From the NCBI GenBank assembly GCA_028023455.1, contig JAQFVV010012396.1, forward strand, positions 22,070,750 to 22,134,749: 64,000 nucleotides of DNA. The letters run 5' to 3'. Source of the DNA: Epiperipatus broadwayi (Eukaryota; Onychophora; Udeonychophora; Euonychophora; Peripatidae). The position numbers and the translations under genes are program-made. Under the pieces are notes generated by a model, which had not been told where the DNA came from, ran no database searches, and was given only the letters and a program-made list of their open reading frames with translations. This document shows, in pieces, positions 46,895-58,639 of the stretch (positions within the stretch are counted from its first letter, which is position 1; each line of letters starts with the position of its first letter).

Positions 46895-49565
46895 GCATAA
46901 AAAGTATGGCACAAACAAACTTAAACCAAATCATAGACAGCCAATTATAATAAATATTTGATGAATTTAGAAAATTGTTCTGATTATTTCTTATGGAAAA
47001 ACATTTGTGATAGAAAGGGAAGTGAAAAATTAAATATTTGTAATAAATGCCAAAACATAAAGTGTTAAAATGAGTTCTTTAATCATAAATATGATGCTAT
47101 TTAGAATTCAAAATATAAACAGTAATCACATAGATAATGCTATAAATGTTTACATTTTTCAGAAAATAATAAATCAAATCAGAAATAAGATAGGCTTATA
47201 TCTATAAATTATATATATATATAGTTATAAGTATGAAACTATCAAAGAGTAATTAGTGAAAAGCAGAAAGTAGTACATAAAAGACTCATATCCAATAAAC
47301 AGAACTTATATAATCCTGTTGTATTCTAAAAAAAAAAAAATTGTGGTTCTGCATACTCCAACTGAAAAATTGCTTATAACTAAGAAAATAGGCAAGACAT
47401 AAATTGTTATCTGTTCATCCTTCTTATTTTATTATAATGTTTCAATTTAAATGTTAAATAGTTTTAGTATTTTTCACTTTTTGGGTGGAAATAAGCTATT
47501 AAACTGTATGCTAGCATAATTATTGATAACATATACAATGTTTTCTAGTAAAAAATCATATCAAAAACAAATGACATCATCTAATGCTCTTAGAAAAGAT
47601 TTAATACTAAATACGTTCATCAGGACTATTGCATGATTTTCATCACCATAATTTAAAATAACAAAAAAAGATTAAATTTGTATATAAATGAAAATGCATA
47701 GTTAGATTTCCAAATGATTCTGATGAGAGGATTATCTTCTTATTTAGACTTTTGAGAATTTCTCAATTTATATTATATACTTTATGAAAAAATAAATAAA
47801 TGGTAATTTCCCAATTGCCCAGGGGGGTGATTCTAAAGAGGTTATGTTACCAATATTAAAATGGTTGCAGTAATTGATTCCTTTCTACAAAATAACTTTT
47901 ATTTAAATATAAAAATAGCACATTACTATTGACCTTTCAATGGGGTTCAATGCATTGTTGCATCAAAGGCTTTGGATCGCTCTAAATCCGACATTTTTTG
48001 AGCTAAGGTGACATATTTATACTCATTGGAAAGTTTAGAAAAAGTCCCATAAGATGCTACCCTCTCTTGAATTACTTTACAAGTAAAAAAATCAATACTA
48101 GGAGTGTTTTAAGTTGAACAAAAGAAGGCCAATGCTGATTAGTTGGGCCATCCATTCTCGATGCTTATTGACTGATGATTCCGATAAATATTTTTTCACC
48201 ACTGAAAATGAAAATATATGTTTTATAGTGTTTTTTTTTATTATTTTTTTATACATATTATAAATTATTTTCATAAAATCTGCTGAAAATATAGTTATTT
48301 TACAAAAGTAGTAAGGTTTTATTAAAAAATTGTATACTTTACATGATCGTAAATTGAAAAAGAAACCAATGATAGCAATAATTTTGACATCCTGTCAAGA
48401 GTTTGGATTGCCCCAAGCTGTTTATTTAATTTTCAAACAAAGATTAATGTTTTAGAATATTTTTCTGGCATTTATTTACATATTATAATGTATTTTGGTT
48501 AAAATATGCTGAAAATATAATTATTTTTAGAAAAACGCTAAGATTTTACTAAAAAAAATTTAAAAAATTCCTTAACGTAAATCTGGGAAGAAATACAAAT
48601 GACGTTTGCATTGCTTGTAATTTTCTCGTAATATTTTCTTTGATTTTTTCACTTTTGAATATTTCTATAAAATACAAATAAAAATATATTTTTGAAAAAA
48701 CATTTGTTTACTTTCCTAATATTACTAATAATTAATATATTTTTTGAAAATGAAACTAATATTAATATATATTAAAAGATGAAAATATTTCTATCAAAGA
48801 GTTTGTCAATTGACCAATTAAAAGTTTCAGAGTTTTACCTCACTTGGCCAATAATGAGTGACCCTCGGAAAGGTTAATAATTTATAGAAAAATAAACATT
48901 TTCATACATGAATAGCATTAAAAATCAAATAAAATGCAATATTTATACAAAAATATGCATCAATATTAATAATTTATTTAAAAATAAACTAATTTAAAAA
49001 CTGTTACTTCATAATAAATATGGTAATTCTGCAGTATGTTTGGATGATAGTCATATAGTAGGTAGTAATATTTATGACATATTTTGTAAATACTAATATT
49101 ATCTTTTTACATTTTTATTAATCTGATTTCCTTAATTAAAGTATTTTGGTGTTTAGTGTTTAACTAAATTAGACCTGTGTCTTTTTTTATTAGATAACAA
49201 ATCTCATAATTGTTCAAATCAATTATAACATGCCGAAATATTTAATTCTTAACAAATTTCATTATAACAATATTATCATTTAATGTCACTCTGTTGATAA
49301 TAATGATCATTTAACATCATTTGTAGATCTCTTCTAAATGATCGCTCTATTGGGAAAGTATCTAAAAATTTGTTTTTTAGTGGAACATAAGATCTTTTTA
49401 GTTATCTAACATAATATATTATTAAAGCAAATAAATGCAAAGTATGCTAGTGGGTTCTATAAATTTATCAAATAAACAAAAAAAAAACAACAACTACAAC
49501 AAAAAGATATTGAGCATAAATTCACTGGATCACTAAAAAATATCTAACATCAACAACATATAGGA
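46895..49565. other. A+T-rich stretch without a recognised feature
   Basis: 47935-48180 is slightly less A+T-biased and unassigned. No gene pattern seen. Confidence 0.4.
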
Positions 49566-49570
49566 ATAAA

Positions 49571-51500
49571 ATGGTAATAGTACTTGAAAAATTAAGCACC
49601 TTAGCAAACAATTTAAGCATTTCTAATATTTCAATAGAAAATAGGGAGAAGCATATATTGCAACAACATAATGCAATTGATCTAATAGCCACATCAGAAG
49701 ATAAAGAAAGTAATAATTCTGATAGTAAAAAACCTAAACTTCTGATTTTACATTAAATGTTAATATTGAACATCCAGGCATTGGCCCAAAAATTATAGTC
49801 ATAAAATTTATAAATTGTTTAGTTGAAAATTCTATTGGACATGGAGTTAATAAGGATTTCCCTAAACATGAGTTTGATCACAAGTTTTTAGAATCATATT
49901 ATAATTATTTATCAATGGAGAAAAAATTTCTAGAAGTTATTAATTCTAATTTGAATTGCAAAATTTGATTTTTTGGTTAATATTGCAAAATATTTGGGGA
50001 TTGTAATATGCATCCTATAAATAAATACAGATACAATAATTAGTAACACTTAAATTATATATTAAAAGAAACATACATTTCAAAGTTTGATGAACATACA
50101 GAGATCTGTAAATATCATTTATTAAAAAAATGTACAATTGATTTAACACTACAGAGTCTATATCAAATGGAGGAAAAAGATTGGCAATGTGTTGTAGAAT
50201 GATTAATCTATATACTACATTATTTATCATGTCAGTATTTAGTTTTTATATGTTCTTTTAAAAAGCATTATGAGAATGTTAATGGTGACATTTTAAAGTG
50301 AATAGAAACTGTTACTAAAATTCATCTGTAATGGCAAAACATTTGCATTATATCCAAACACGCTCTCCAAAAAATGTTCCTCATCTTTAAGTGACCAAAG
50401 TGAAACTGATATCATATTATTTTTGAATCTATAAAAAAATTAGACATGTTTAAAGAATAAAAATATTATTCATTATTCCTTGATATTATCCTGGAAGTAA
50501 ACTATACCAAACAGTTAGCTATTGTTACTAGATTTGTTCATCACAATAAAGTTACAAATGTTATTGAAATTCCTGGACATTTCTTCAGCTTTCAATCTGT
50601 AATTGTTACTATTGGTCAAGGATTACTCAAGTTTATTATACATACAAGCATATGACAGTCCTTCCAATTTGTATGTCATACATAATGAGTCCAATAAATG
50701 ATCAATGAAATAAATATAATTTCTTTTATTTGATGAGCTTCACATTCATTAAATTTGGTAATTTTTGCTGCAGCCAAAGTTTCATTTGAAACTGTTTTTT
50801 TTTTTTTTTTACTAATATAGGAATTATATATTTATTTATTTTTATCCATAAAGAAGTTGGTTACACTGAAGATATATATATTATAAGTTTAAGTTGAAAA
50901 CAGTTTTCTACTATTAGATGGGAAAATAGAATTAAAGCAATAAGACTGAGTATATCAGGATCTTACAAATATCACAGAAGGTGATACCAAAGAAGACAAT
51001 TCTAGAGTTCAGTCTGATAAATTCATTTAAAAAATTTGTTAGTTTAAATATATGTGCTTTATGCATATTTGGTACAATATATTAAGTTTCATAAATGTTG
51101 GAAGCAAAATGATGCATAATTCAGAATTTAATATACAACCAGTTACAGAAAATCGCAAATTTCTTACAGATGATTTGAAGTTTCTCAGGATTGATCAAAA
51201 TTTTGTAAACATTATCATTTCTGCAACAGATGTAGCAAACCAACTGGGTATTGATCCACTTCACCAGAAAATGGAAAACAAAATAATCAAAATGTTTGAA
51301 TATAAAGTATTACATTAACAATAAATGATGCTAAATAATATTTTAAATCAATTTCTTTTTGCAATTTTAGATATTATTATATCTTCAACTATTGAGAAAT
51401 TTGCAGCACAATGAAGACTTCAAACTTATAGACAAATTAAAAGAATGGAATCATGAAGATTTATTACAACATTGAAAAGATATAGATATTAAACTAAAAA
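49571..51500 (+). pseudogene. hAT-superfamily transposase remnant (ZMYM1/TTF-type)
   Basis: Collinear blocks of a decayed transposase: KDFPKHEFDHKFLES (N-terminal TTF-like zone, about 49855), HTEICKYHLLKKCTIDLTLQ (about 50095), NGDILKWIETVTKIH (about 50280), then YYSLFLDIILEVNYTKQLAI (about 50465) and FVHHNKVTNVIEIPGHFF, whose family counterpart 'YYSIILDxTxDxSHxEQxxxVxRYV' holds the first catalytic Asp, followed by IWYNILSFINVGSKMM and ISATDVANQLGIDP (51070-51260), and DKLKEWNHEDLLQH near 51430. Many stops and shifts; inactive. Terminal inverted repeats not identified. Confidence 0.7.
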
Positions 51501-51540
51501 TAAATCAAATCAGATGTCACATGACCTAATTTAAACAAGC

Positions 51541-51756
51541 TTGTATTACAAATGTTTTATAAAGAGCTCGCACCTCACTGACAAAGCCAGCAACAGAAAC
51601 CAGTCTGGGGTTGACAATATTCTGCAAAGATTGTTAAGAGCTTATTTGCAAGCTCTTTATAAAACAGATATAAAACTATACAAAAACAAACAATTGAGTA
51701 ATTGGGATATTGAAGACATGGCTCTATTTAATGATAATGAACTGAAAATCTTATAA
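51541..51756 (+). pseudogene. Unrecognised short open frame next to the hAT remnant
   Basis: A 71-codon frame, charged and helical in appearance (LLRAYLQALYKTDIKLYKNK), directly after the hAT-like blocks. It may be further element-derived sequence; I do not recognise it, and it may be chance. Confidence 0.25.
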
Positions 51757-51759
51757 TGT

Positions 51760-52630
51760 TTTATAAAAACTGATATGTTTTGTTATGCTGTTTAAATTAT
51801 ATATATATCATAATAAATTGAGACTTTTCCTAATGGAACAGTTGTACTGAATATTTATTTAACTATATCATCTTGAGTGCTTTCTGGGGAAAAAAAATTC
51901 AAATTTTAAATTATTTACGATCTATATTCAAAGAAGAACATCTAACTTATGTATCAGTTATATCTATTGAAAATAATATTCTAGATACCATAAAATTTAA
52001 TTAAAAATTTTATGGCTGCCAAAGTAAAGGGAGTTAATATATATATATATATAAAGATAAAAAATTAAATAATGTAAATAATGAATTTATACTTTTTTTA
52101 ATATTCTAATTGTTTTGTTCTTTTGTTAGATAAAATTTTATTGAATTAATTTTGTTTTAATCTACAAATTTTATTTCACATGACTAGGGGTACTAGAAAT
52201 TAACTCCCACAAATATGCCTCTTACCCAGACAAAATCCCTAGAGACCACTAATGTTTCATGTTTAGATTCATTAGCTAGTTTAAGTTAGTGTTAATTATT
52301 TGAGCAGTGATGGTACTTATAACTAGCATTTGTCTATTAGCAATAAGAGGCTATGTAGTGTTGCCAAGATATAGAATTGTTTTGGCAAGTATTTCTACTT
52401 CTAACATGTCTTTAGTCTTTACTATTTACTGATAATACTTTTATCAGTAAATGTTTGTTATTTCATGAAGATAATAAAATTACCCAAAGTATCCAAGCAG
52501 CATCTCCCTGATTTCTCAAATCACTGCCACTAAACTTTTTTAATTGTTTTTAAATCCTGATTTATTCAGATAAACCATTTAAGATATAACTCACAGTTAT
52601 GTTTCTCTAAACATTTTCAACTGATGATAT
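51760..52630. other. A+T-rich stretch without a recognised feature
   Basis: Contains a short TA tract at 52039-52054. Nothing else supportable. Confidence 0.4.
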
Positions 52631-52634
52631 TTGA

Positions 52635-52900
52635 ATATGCTATTATAAGTACAATTATGCTTCTTACCTTAAACACTTTATTGCAAACTTTTATATATAA
52701 TTTGATGTTTTGACCATCATGCAGTCTTCTTTAGAGTTCAAACGATTAATTAATTAATATTGAAAAGTGAAGTAATCAGCTGAGGTTGTGAAGAAGAATT
52801 TGGGATAATCAAAACATCAATTTATATATAAAAGTTTATAATAAAGTGGTTAAGGTTAAAAGAAGGTGTATAATTGTACCTATATAAAATAATATAGCAA
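52635..52900. mobile_element. Inverted repeat with PLE-type hammerhead-like arms
   Basis: Left arm (minus sense) and right arm (plus sense) share, reading outward from the centre, gaagaaga, (c/a)aaaacatcaa, tatatataaaagttt, aataaagtg, ttaaggt and attgtac. The centre is near 52755. In the left arm ctaaagaagactgcatg with gatggtc and aaaacatc keeps the spacing of a hammerhead in which two core bases have mutated. This is the outward-facing inverted layout seen for the other ribozyme elements. Confidence 0.55.
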
Positions 52901-53027
52901 AATAAGGAAATAAAAATGGGTTTATATTAGTATCTTATGAATTTTTCCAATTGTATGCACTAATAAGTTACATATTTTTGCTGATATAACTCTTTCTTTT
53001 GGGTGGAACCATAACTATTTCAAGCAT

Positions 53028-53029
<2 letters not shown>

Positions 53030-53071
<42 letters not shown>

Positions 53072-53075
53072 AAAA

Positions 53076-53116
<41 letters not shown>
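53030..53116. repeat. (TA)n hairpin
   Basis: Two TA arrays joined by atcacaaaactta, followed by taagttttgtgg, so the second array sits between inverted arms. Confidence 0.9.
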
Positions 53117-53117
<1 letters not shown>

Positions 53118-53119
53118 TT

Positions 53120-53619
53120 TTGTGGATAATAGTTGAAATTGAAAAACGTTTTGATGAACATGAACATTCTGAAGAATGTTATGTGGAAAATTTCATGAGA
53201 AAATCCAAACAAATCAAGTTGCTGTAAATGTTTAAAATTCACTAATTTATGAACATATAAACTCTCCCTACAAAAACAACTGAAAATATTTTGATGAAGG
53301 CTTATTCATCTTTCTTGTCACTAAAAATAGTATATTAGTTATGACAAAATGAATAAGACATCATCAAAATATTGACAACCCATGTCTGTGAAAATGTTTC
53401 TGTATATGTAAATCAGAGATTTTTCAAAAAAAAGTTAACAACTTTATCTATTGGTTTTGATTCACCCCCCCCCCCCACCATTGCTGAATATTTATGTATA
53501 GAGTTCTTCACAAACATGATTTTGATAACATTTATATTTCTACTTTTTTACTCATTCTAATTGTTCTCTCTCTGTATATGTATATATTTAATACTTTATA
53601 AAAACACATACAAATATTT
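53120..53619. other. A+T-rich stretch with an 11-base C run
   Basis: The uninterrupted C tract at 53466-53476 is unusual in this composition. No gene. Confidence 0.4.
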
Positions 53620-53765
53620 ATTTACTTAATATCACATGATCACTATTTCTTATGCTAACACATAACTGTTATTAAAACAGGCAAAACTCTCCATAAAGTA
53701 CTGCAATTACTCTGGTTGGCACTGAGTGGCACTACTATATGGAGAGTTTTGAATTTACTTAATAT
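53620..53765. mobile_element. Miniature hammerhead-repeat insertion, 120 bp, with TSDs
   Basis: atttacttaatat at 53620-53632 and 53753-53765 brackets 53633-53752. The left part is the minus-oriented terminal portion of the family (cacatgatcactatttctta, then aaacaggcaaaactctccat). The right part is plus-oriented (attactctggttggcactga, then actatatggagagttttg). The hammerhead itself is absent. Confidence 0.8.
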
Positions 53766-54765
53766 ATAATTTGATTAAGAAATGGTGAAAAATATTTAAA
53801 AAATATTCTTATAATGTCACAGTAATTATTCATACTCTTAGAACTATGTAGCTTGCTCACTGCTTCACATTTTTATAACAAAAAATGCAATGTTCTTAAA
53901 AAAATAAAAAGCAGTATAATACATATTTATATGCTTTAAAATACTTATCTAAAACTTATATGAGCAAAATTTGGTAGAACAATATTTTTATTAGTTGTAC
54001 ATTACTTTAGAATAATATAAAGCATATAAATTATACATTCATCTACTTAAAACAGAATCATTTTTATCTGCTCTCAAACACTAGTCATAATAATTATAAT
54101 TTTATAAGTAATGTATGTCATGCAAATTCTTTCTTTTCCTGTATATATGTTAATACTTATACATAATTTATTTATTTTATTTAAAAAAAAGGTGAATCAG
54201 CAAATTTATAGAAAGACAAAACACAAGTTTTATTTGATTGCCAAATTTTCTTAAAATGCTTTTATTGAATTTGGAAATCACATTGTTTGTTGGTAGGTTT
54301 ATTGGTAAACTTTTGATTTTTTTAAAAGTTAGAATGAAATATTAAATTGAGATTAGTATATTTTAATTCAAGAGAATTTCCTGAAATCTGGTATGTAACT
54401 AATTAATATGAGACACTACGCTTTTCAGTAAGTAATCTAGTTTTTTAGATATGGAACAGAGGACAGGAAAATATTAAATATTTTTTATATCAAATTCAAT
54501 ATTTCTTAAAACTTTCATTTGTTTTAAATAAGACTCACAAGAGGGTGGTATAGAGATTTTTTCTTTCAATTGAATAACATTTTTATAACATTTTAAAATT
54601 GATATTTGATAGATTTAAATTTAAGATAATTTGTTAAAATTTTGTATATTTTTAAAATTTTTTTATAAATGTGATAGGAAACATTAATATTTTAAATTGC
54701 TAACTTAGTTTTTTAACAATAAAAGAGTGGTGGATGTTTTAACTAATGCCCATGAGTTTTCTTTG
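53766..54765. other. A+T-rich stretch without a recognised feature
   Basis: Nothing supportable. Confidence 0.4.
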
Positions 54766-55280
54766 TTGCAATTGTAAGCTTCATTTAAGTAATAAAGTTA
54801 TTTACAACATAGTTTGGTTAAGCTTTTTTTAAAAAATTTTTTTCAAATAAAAAGAAAAAAATGTCATCAATTTTAAACAGAAATGTTAATTACTGATTTT
54901 TTAATACATATATAATTATTTAAATAATAAGTGTAATAATGCTAAATAGGTTTGTAAGTAATCATTAATATTGATATTGGGTTTGTTTATGTGATATATA
55001 ATTATGTACCCATACTAAATATGATATTAGTCTGCATTCAGAATAGGTTATAATTATTTGTTTCATGAAGTTTATTTAAACTTTTTTGTATCAATAATTT
55101 CAATTTCTGTGGTCAAGTTGTAATCTTTAATGTCTATTTATATATATTGGATCATAAATATAGTTTCTACCTTTATTGTTAAAAGTAGGTTGCTCCATAA
55201 CAGTTTGAGTTTGTTGATTGTTATTGATATTGATCTAAGTGTTGACTGTTTTTAATGATTATTTACAAATCCATTTAGCC
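54766..55280 (+). repeat. Two-block dispersed repeat, order A-B
   Basis: Block A (about 54776-54840, with catagtttggttaagctttt) precedes block B (about 55030-55260, with tttttgtatcaataatttca, then ggatcataaatatag and gttgactgtttttaatgatt). The same blocks occur in order B-A at 57650-58020. Confidence 0.6.
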
Positions 55281-55735
55281 TTGAACATTATTGCACTTAT
55301 TATTTAAAATCTGTTAGTCATTGTGATTGCACAATGTAATCTTGAATTTTCAAATTTGCAATATTTGCTTTCAGTTTCAAATTACAGGAAAACTAAAGTC
55401 TATGCATGCACATTTTACATCTTTGTTTCCATGTTTTTTTCTAGTTTCAGAACATGTAAGTTTCATTTTTTTATGAAAAAAATTAAAAATTTTATGAAAA
55501 TTTTTGTAATCAAGTAAATTGAATTTTTTTGTCGTTCTCTGTTTTTTCATTTTTAACTGTATTGGATTTATCCTGAAATTTACATCGAAAAAAAATGCAA
55601 GATTTTACTGATTTTCTTAGTCTGTATAGTTGAGTGAATGTTATTGTAAGAAGCTTTCCACTGGTAAGTATTTAATTTTATATATTTTTAAATTATTATT
55701 TGAATTTATATTTGATAAAAAAATATACAAAAAAA
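55281..55735. other. A+T-rich stretch without a recognised feature
   Basis: Nothing supportable; the 64-codon plus frame at 55323-55517 matches nothing I know. Confidence 0.4.
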
Positions 55736-55743
55736 AAAATGTA

Positions 55744-56437
55744 TTATTTTTTTTTTTGTTTTAAAATATATTTATTAAACATAGTAACATAGTAATATAC
55801 AGTTAAACTTTATAAAAATTTACATAGTATTCAGAATGAAACTTGAAAAAGTCAATGTAGAGAAAAGGGAATCTTAATAAGATTAAGAGGAAAATAAAAC
55901 TTTCACCCAAGTATCATCATGTAGACTCACAGGCGAAAGCAGAGAGTCTCACTGCTTGACTTGATCAAGAAGCTTAATAAAGATACTTAGAGCCGAGTCT
56001 TGAGAATGACCAAAGATGAGCCTGCAACGTGTCAACCATAAAGAAAATGTTATAAAGATAGATAATCTTATTGCTGCAAACGATTCCTTCTTAAGAGTGT
56101 TAGAAACAGAAAGAGCATCCCTAAGATCCAGAGAGACATTCACAACAATAAAGTACCTAATCGACTTAAGAGCAGGACAGATATAGAAAATATGGAGAAT
56201 TGTCTCATCATATAATCTATACAACTGACACTGAGATGAAATCCTAATGAAGCCTCTGCTGGTCACTAAAAAATAACTTGTTGGGAGTGCATTTAAATTT
56301 AGTTTAAGTACAAAATCAACATGTCTTGCTTCAATGAAAAGAAGTTTCATTTTACGCAAGAGAACTTTATTTGAAACACCTAATGAAGTCAAAAGAGTAG
56401 TATTATTATTATTGAAACTAACATATTCACTGATCAA
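55744..56437 (-). pseudogene. Tx1/L1-like LINE, 3' end, second copy
   Basis: An uninterrupted 162-codon frame (55949-56437) aligns with the C-terminus of the 25-31 kb LINE: ARHVDFVLKLNLNALPTSYF against SKHIDFLLKLNLSYLPTSHF, CQLYRLYDETILHIFYIC retaining the Cys-Cys-His-Cys zinc motif that the other copy has partly lost, and LWLTRCRLIFGHSQDSA against VWLTRCKYIFGQADNNV. A 3' UTR of about 200 bp ends in poly-A (plus-strand T run at 55744-55759). 5'-truncated where a piggyBac remnant begins. The protein divergence between copies suggests two subfamilies. Confidence 0.8.
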
Positions 56438-56910
56438 AAAATAGCTTGTGATTGTGTAAATTTATATCATGAATTATCTGCATTTTTTGGTGTGGTAGTG
56501 GGCCTTTCTCAAGATGTGCAGTATATGAATTAGATGATATCTGGAGTTCTGAAATGAAATAAAGACAAACATATTTTGAAAAAATTGCGACCAATTTAGA
56601 TTTTTTTCTATAATGACTTGCCTGCATTTTAATAATAATAAAAATACACCAAATGCTAAAAGTAAAGATTTTGACAGAGTATATAAACATAGGCTGATTA
56701 TAGACTACTGCAATGTAAATTTCAAAGTTGCATATCAAATGCAAAGAAAGGGGGCAGTTCATGAATCTATTACTAAATTTACTAGTCATAATATCATGAA
56801 GCAATATCAGCCCTTGAAACCTATAAATATAGGAAAAACAATACTACATTGCATTGCCTCTAAACCACTAACTTATCAACCTCAAGTTTACCTCTATAAT
56901 GAATTTAGTA
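56425..56910 (+). pseudogene. piggyBac transposase remnant
   Basis: Blocks in order across two frame breaks: LYHELSAFFGVVVGLSQDVQ (about 56450-56520; family 'ElxaFfGi'), DIWSSEM (the 'dYWs' motif), YFEKIATNLDFFL, then an open stretch MTCLHFNNNKNTPNAKSKDF (56613, 'RCLHFNDN...'), DRVYKHRLIIDYCN and VHESITKFTSHNIMKQYQPL followed by KPINIGKTI, matching the piggyBac core 'vDEsMikFkGR.slkQYmPkKPiKrGiK'. The catalytic Asp of the 'DE(S/M)' motif is His here, so it is dead. The later catalytic Asp residues and both termini are missing. Confidence 0.75.
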
Positions 56911-57114
56911 TTTCATTCACTTTTTATTTTGTTACATTATTTCGTATATATTAATATTTTAGTAGTAATTTTTAATAAATTACAAACTTTATTGAAATTC
57001 TTTATTATAATATTCAAATTATACCAATTATTGATCAATATTAACTATTTGTTATTAGGGATGATGTGTTCATTGCAAATCTTTGTATGGAAAATATTTT
57101 GAATCACTAATAGG

Positions 57115-57197
57115 AAAAATGAAAGATTTAAAACAGGCAAAACTCACTATTCATAAGTGGTGATCATGTGATGTTTATGAGCTTAAAAATGAAAGAT
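57115..57197. mobile_element. 57-bp hammerhead-repeat relic with 13-bp TSDs
   Basis: aaaaatgaaagat at 57115-57127 and 57185-57197 flanks only 57 bp: ttaaaacaggcaaaactcac (minus-oriented terminus of the family) joined to gtgatcatgtgatgttta (plus-oriented terminus). It is the smallest member and defines the two outer ends of the element. Confidence 0.8.
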
Positions 57198-57645
57198 ACT
57201 AATACCTTTATTTTATGAAGTGTTCAAGTGATGGATTACCTTCGGTGTTGTGATATATCAATTTATTAGAAATTTAATGATGAACGCAACTAATCTACTA
57301 ACAAATGTATAATTTTAAAATGTATGTATGAAAATTTAGAATTGATAAAATAGTATGAAAATGATTATTAGAAATATTAAAATTTTATTCTTTTTTTATT
57401 ACTTTGAATATCAATGGCTATATTTTTTTTCAGCTTAATTACATTCTTTGGTGTTTTTTGTTTCAAGCAATATATATTATGTCATTTTTGAATAATGCAA
57501 ACTTAAGGTATGATAAAATTTGTGGCTTAACATATTTTTTTTAAATATTCAATATGGCTTCTTCATCAGCAAAAAGGTTAAATAATACTTTGGGTGCCAT
57601 TTAAAAACTATAATTGCAGTTTGTAATGTTATAATTGACTATTTA
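57198..57645. other. A+T-rich stretch without a recognised feature
   Basis: Nothing supportable. Confidence 0.4.
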
Positions 57646-57649
57646 TTAA

Positions 57650-58020
57650 TCTGTATTCAGAGCAGGTTATATTTATCTATTTAAGGAGGTTTATTTAAAT
57701 TTTTTGTATCAATAATTTCAATTTATGTGATCAAGCTGCAATCTTTGGTGTCTATATAAATATATTGAATCATAAATAAAGGTAAATTCCACCTTTATCA
57801 GTATAAGGAGTTTGTGATTGTTGGTTGTGATTAATATTGTGAGTGTCTAAGAGTTGACTGGTTTTTAATGATTAAATATGATATATACTATAGAAATATA
57901 TACACTATATATGAGAAATTGATTTAAAGCAAAACTATATGTATTGGGTGGAGTTCATTTACAATATAGTTTTGGTAAGCTTTTTTTTTAAAATAAAAAT
58001 TTCCAATCAAAGCAAAAATG
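57650..58020 (+). repeat. Two-block dispersed repeat, order B-A
   Basis: Block B (about 57650-57880) shares tttttgtatcaataatttca and ggtttttaatgatt with 55030-55260, and block A (about 57950-58000) shares gttttggtaagcttttt with 54800-54835. The swapped order relative to 54766-55280 suggests both were cut from a tandem or circular parent. Confidence 0.6.
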
Positions 58021-58267
58021 TAAACACTTTTTGCTTAAAAAATATTTCATATTTTTAATCACTTATATACAGGTATATTATTATGTACACATGCTAATAT
58101 TACATACATAAGAGGTATACATTTAACTTATAGCAAAATTCTCTAGTGATATATATATATATATATATCAACTATAAGTGTCCAGACAATTTAAAGTACA
58201 ATATAGTTTTACATTTTCATTTACTGTGTCAATACTAAAAACTTAAAAATAATAGAGGTAAACATTT

Positions 58268-58542
58268 TTTATATATAAATGCTTTTATTGACTGTGCACT
58301 TTAAAAAATTGTTCTTTTAATCACAATTGAGGTTTTTAGATTTAACTTGAAGTAAATGCATGGAAACCAAAAATTAATTAAGTCAATACCTGTTTTTAAG
58401 TAGAAATTTATTTGATTAATTTCTCTATCTCCGCCCCCCATGCTTTTATTTCAAGTTAAATTTAAAAACCCCAATTGCAATTGAAGATACAATTATTTTA
58501 TTTCTTTTTAGTGCACAGATAATAAACACTTTTAATATATAT
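58268..58542. mobile_element. Foldback (MITE-like) element
   Basis: Arms at about 58268-58362 and 58438-58542 are inverted copies: gactgtgcact against agtgcacag, aatcacaattgagg against ccaattgcaattg, and tagatttaacttgaag against caagttaaattta. No protein. Confidence 0.7.
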
Positions 58543-58639
58543 ATATATTTTAATCATTATTATTATTATATAAATTAATCCAAAATAACAAAGGTCTTTA
58601 CTTTTTCATATCACGCTACTAAAAATTTATGGATAAACA

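Noticed and set aside
53015-53242. 75-codon minus frame
   Set aside because: Again mostly (TA)n translated into Tyr/Ile repeats.
55323-55517. 64-codon plus frame beginning MIAQCNLEFSNLQY
   Set aside because: No family recognised and composition matches random A+T-rich sequence.
56427-56804. 125-codon minus frame
   Set aside because: Antisense shadow of the piggyBac remnant, which reads on the plus strand.
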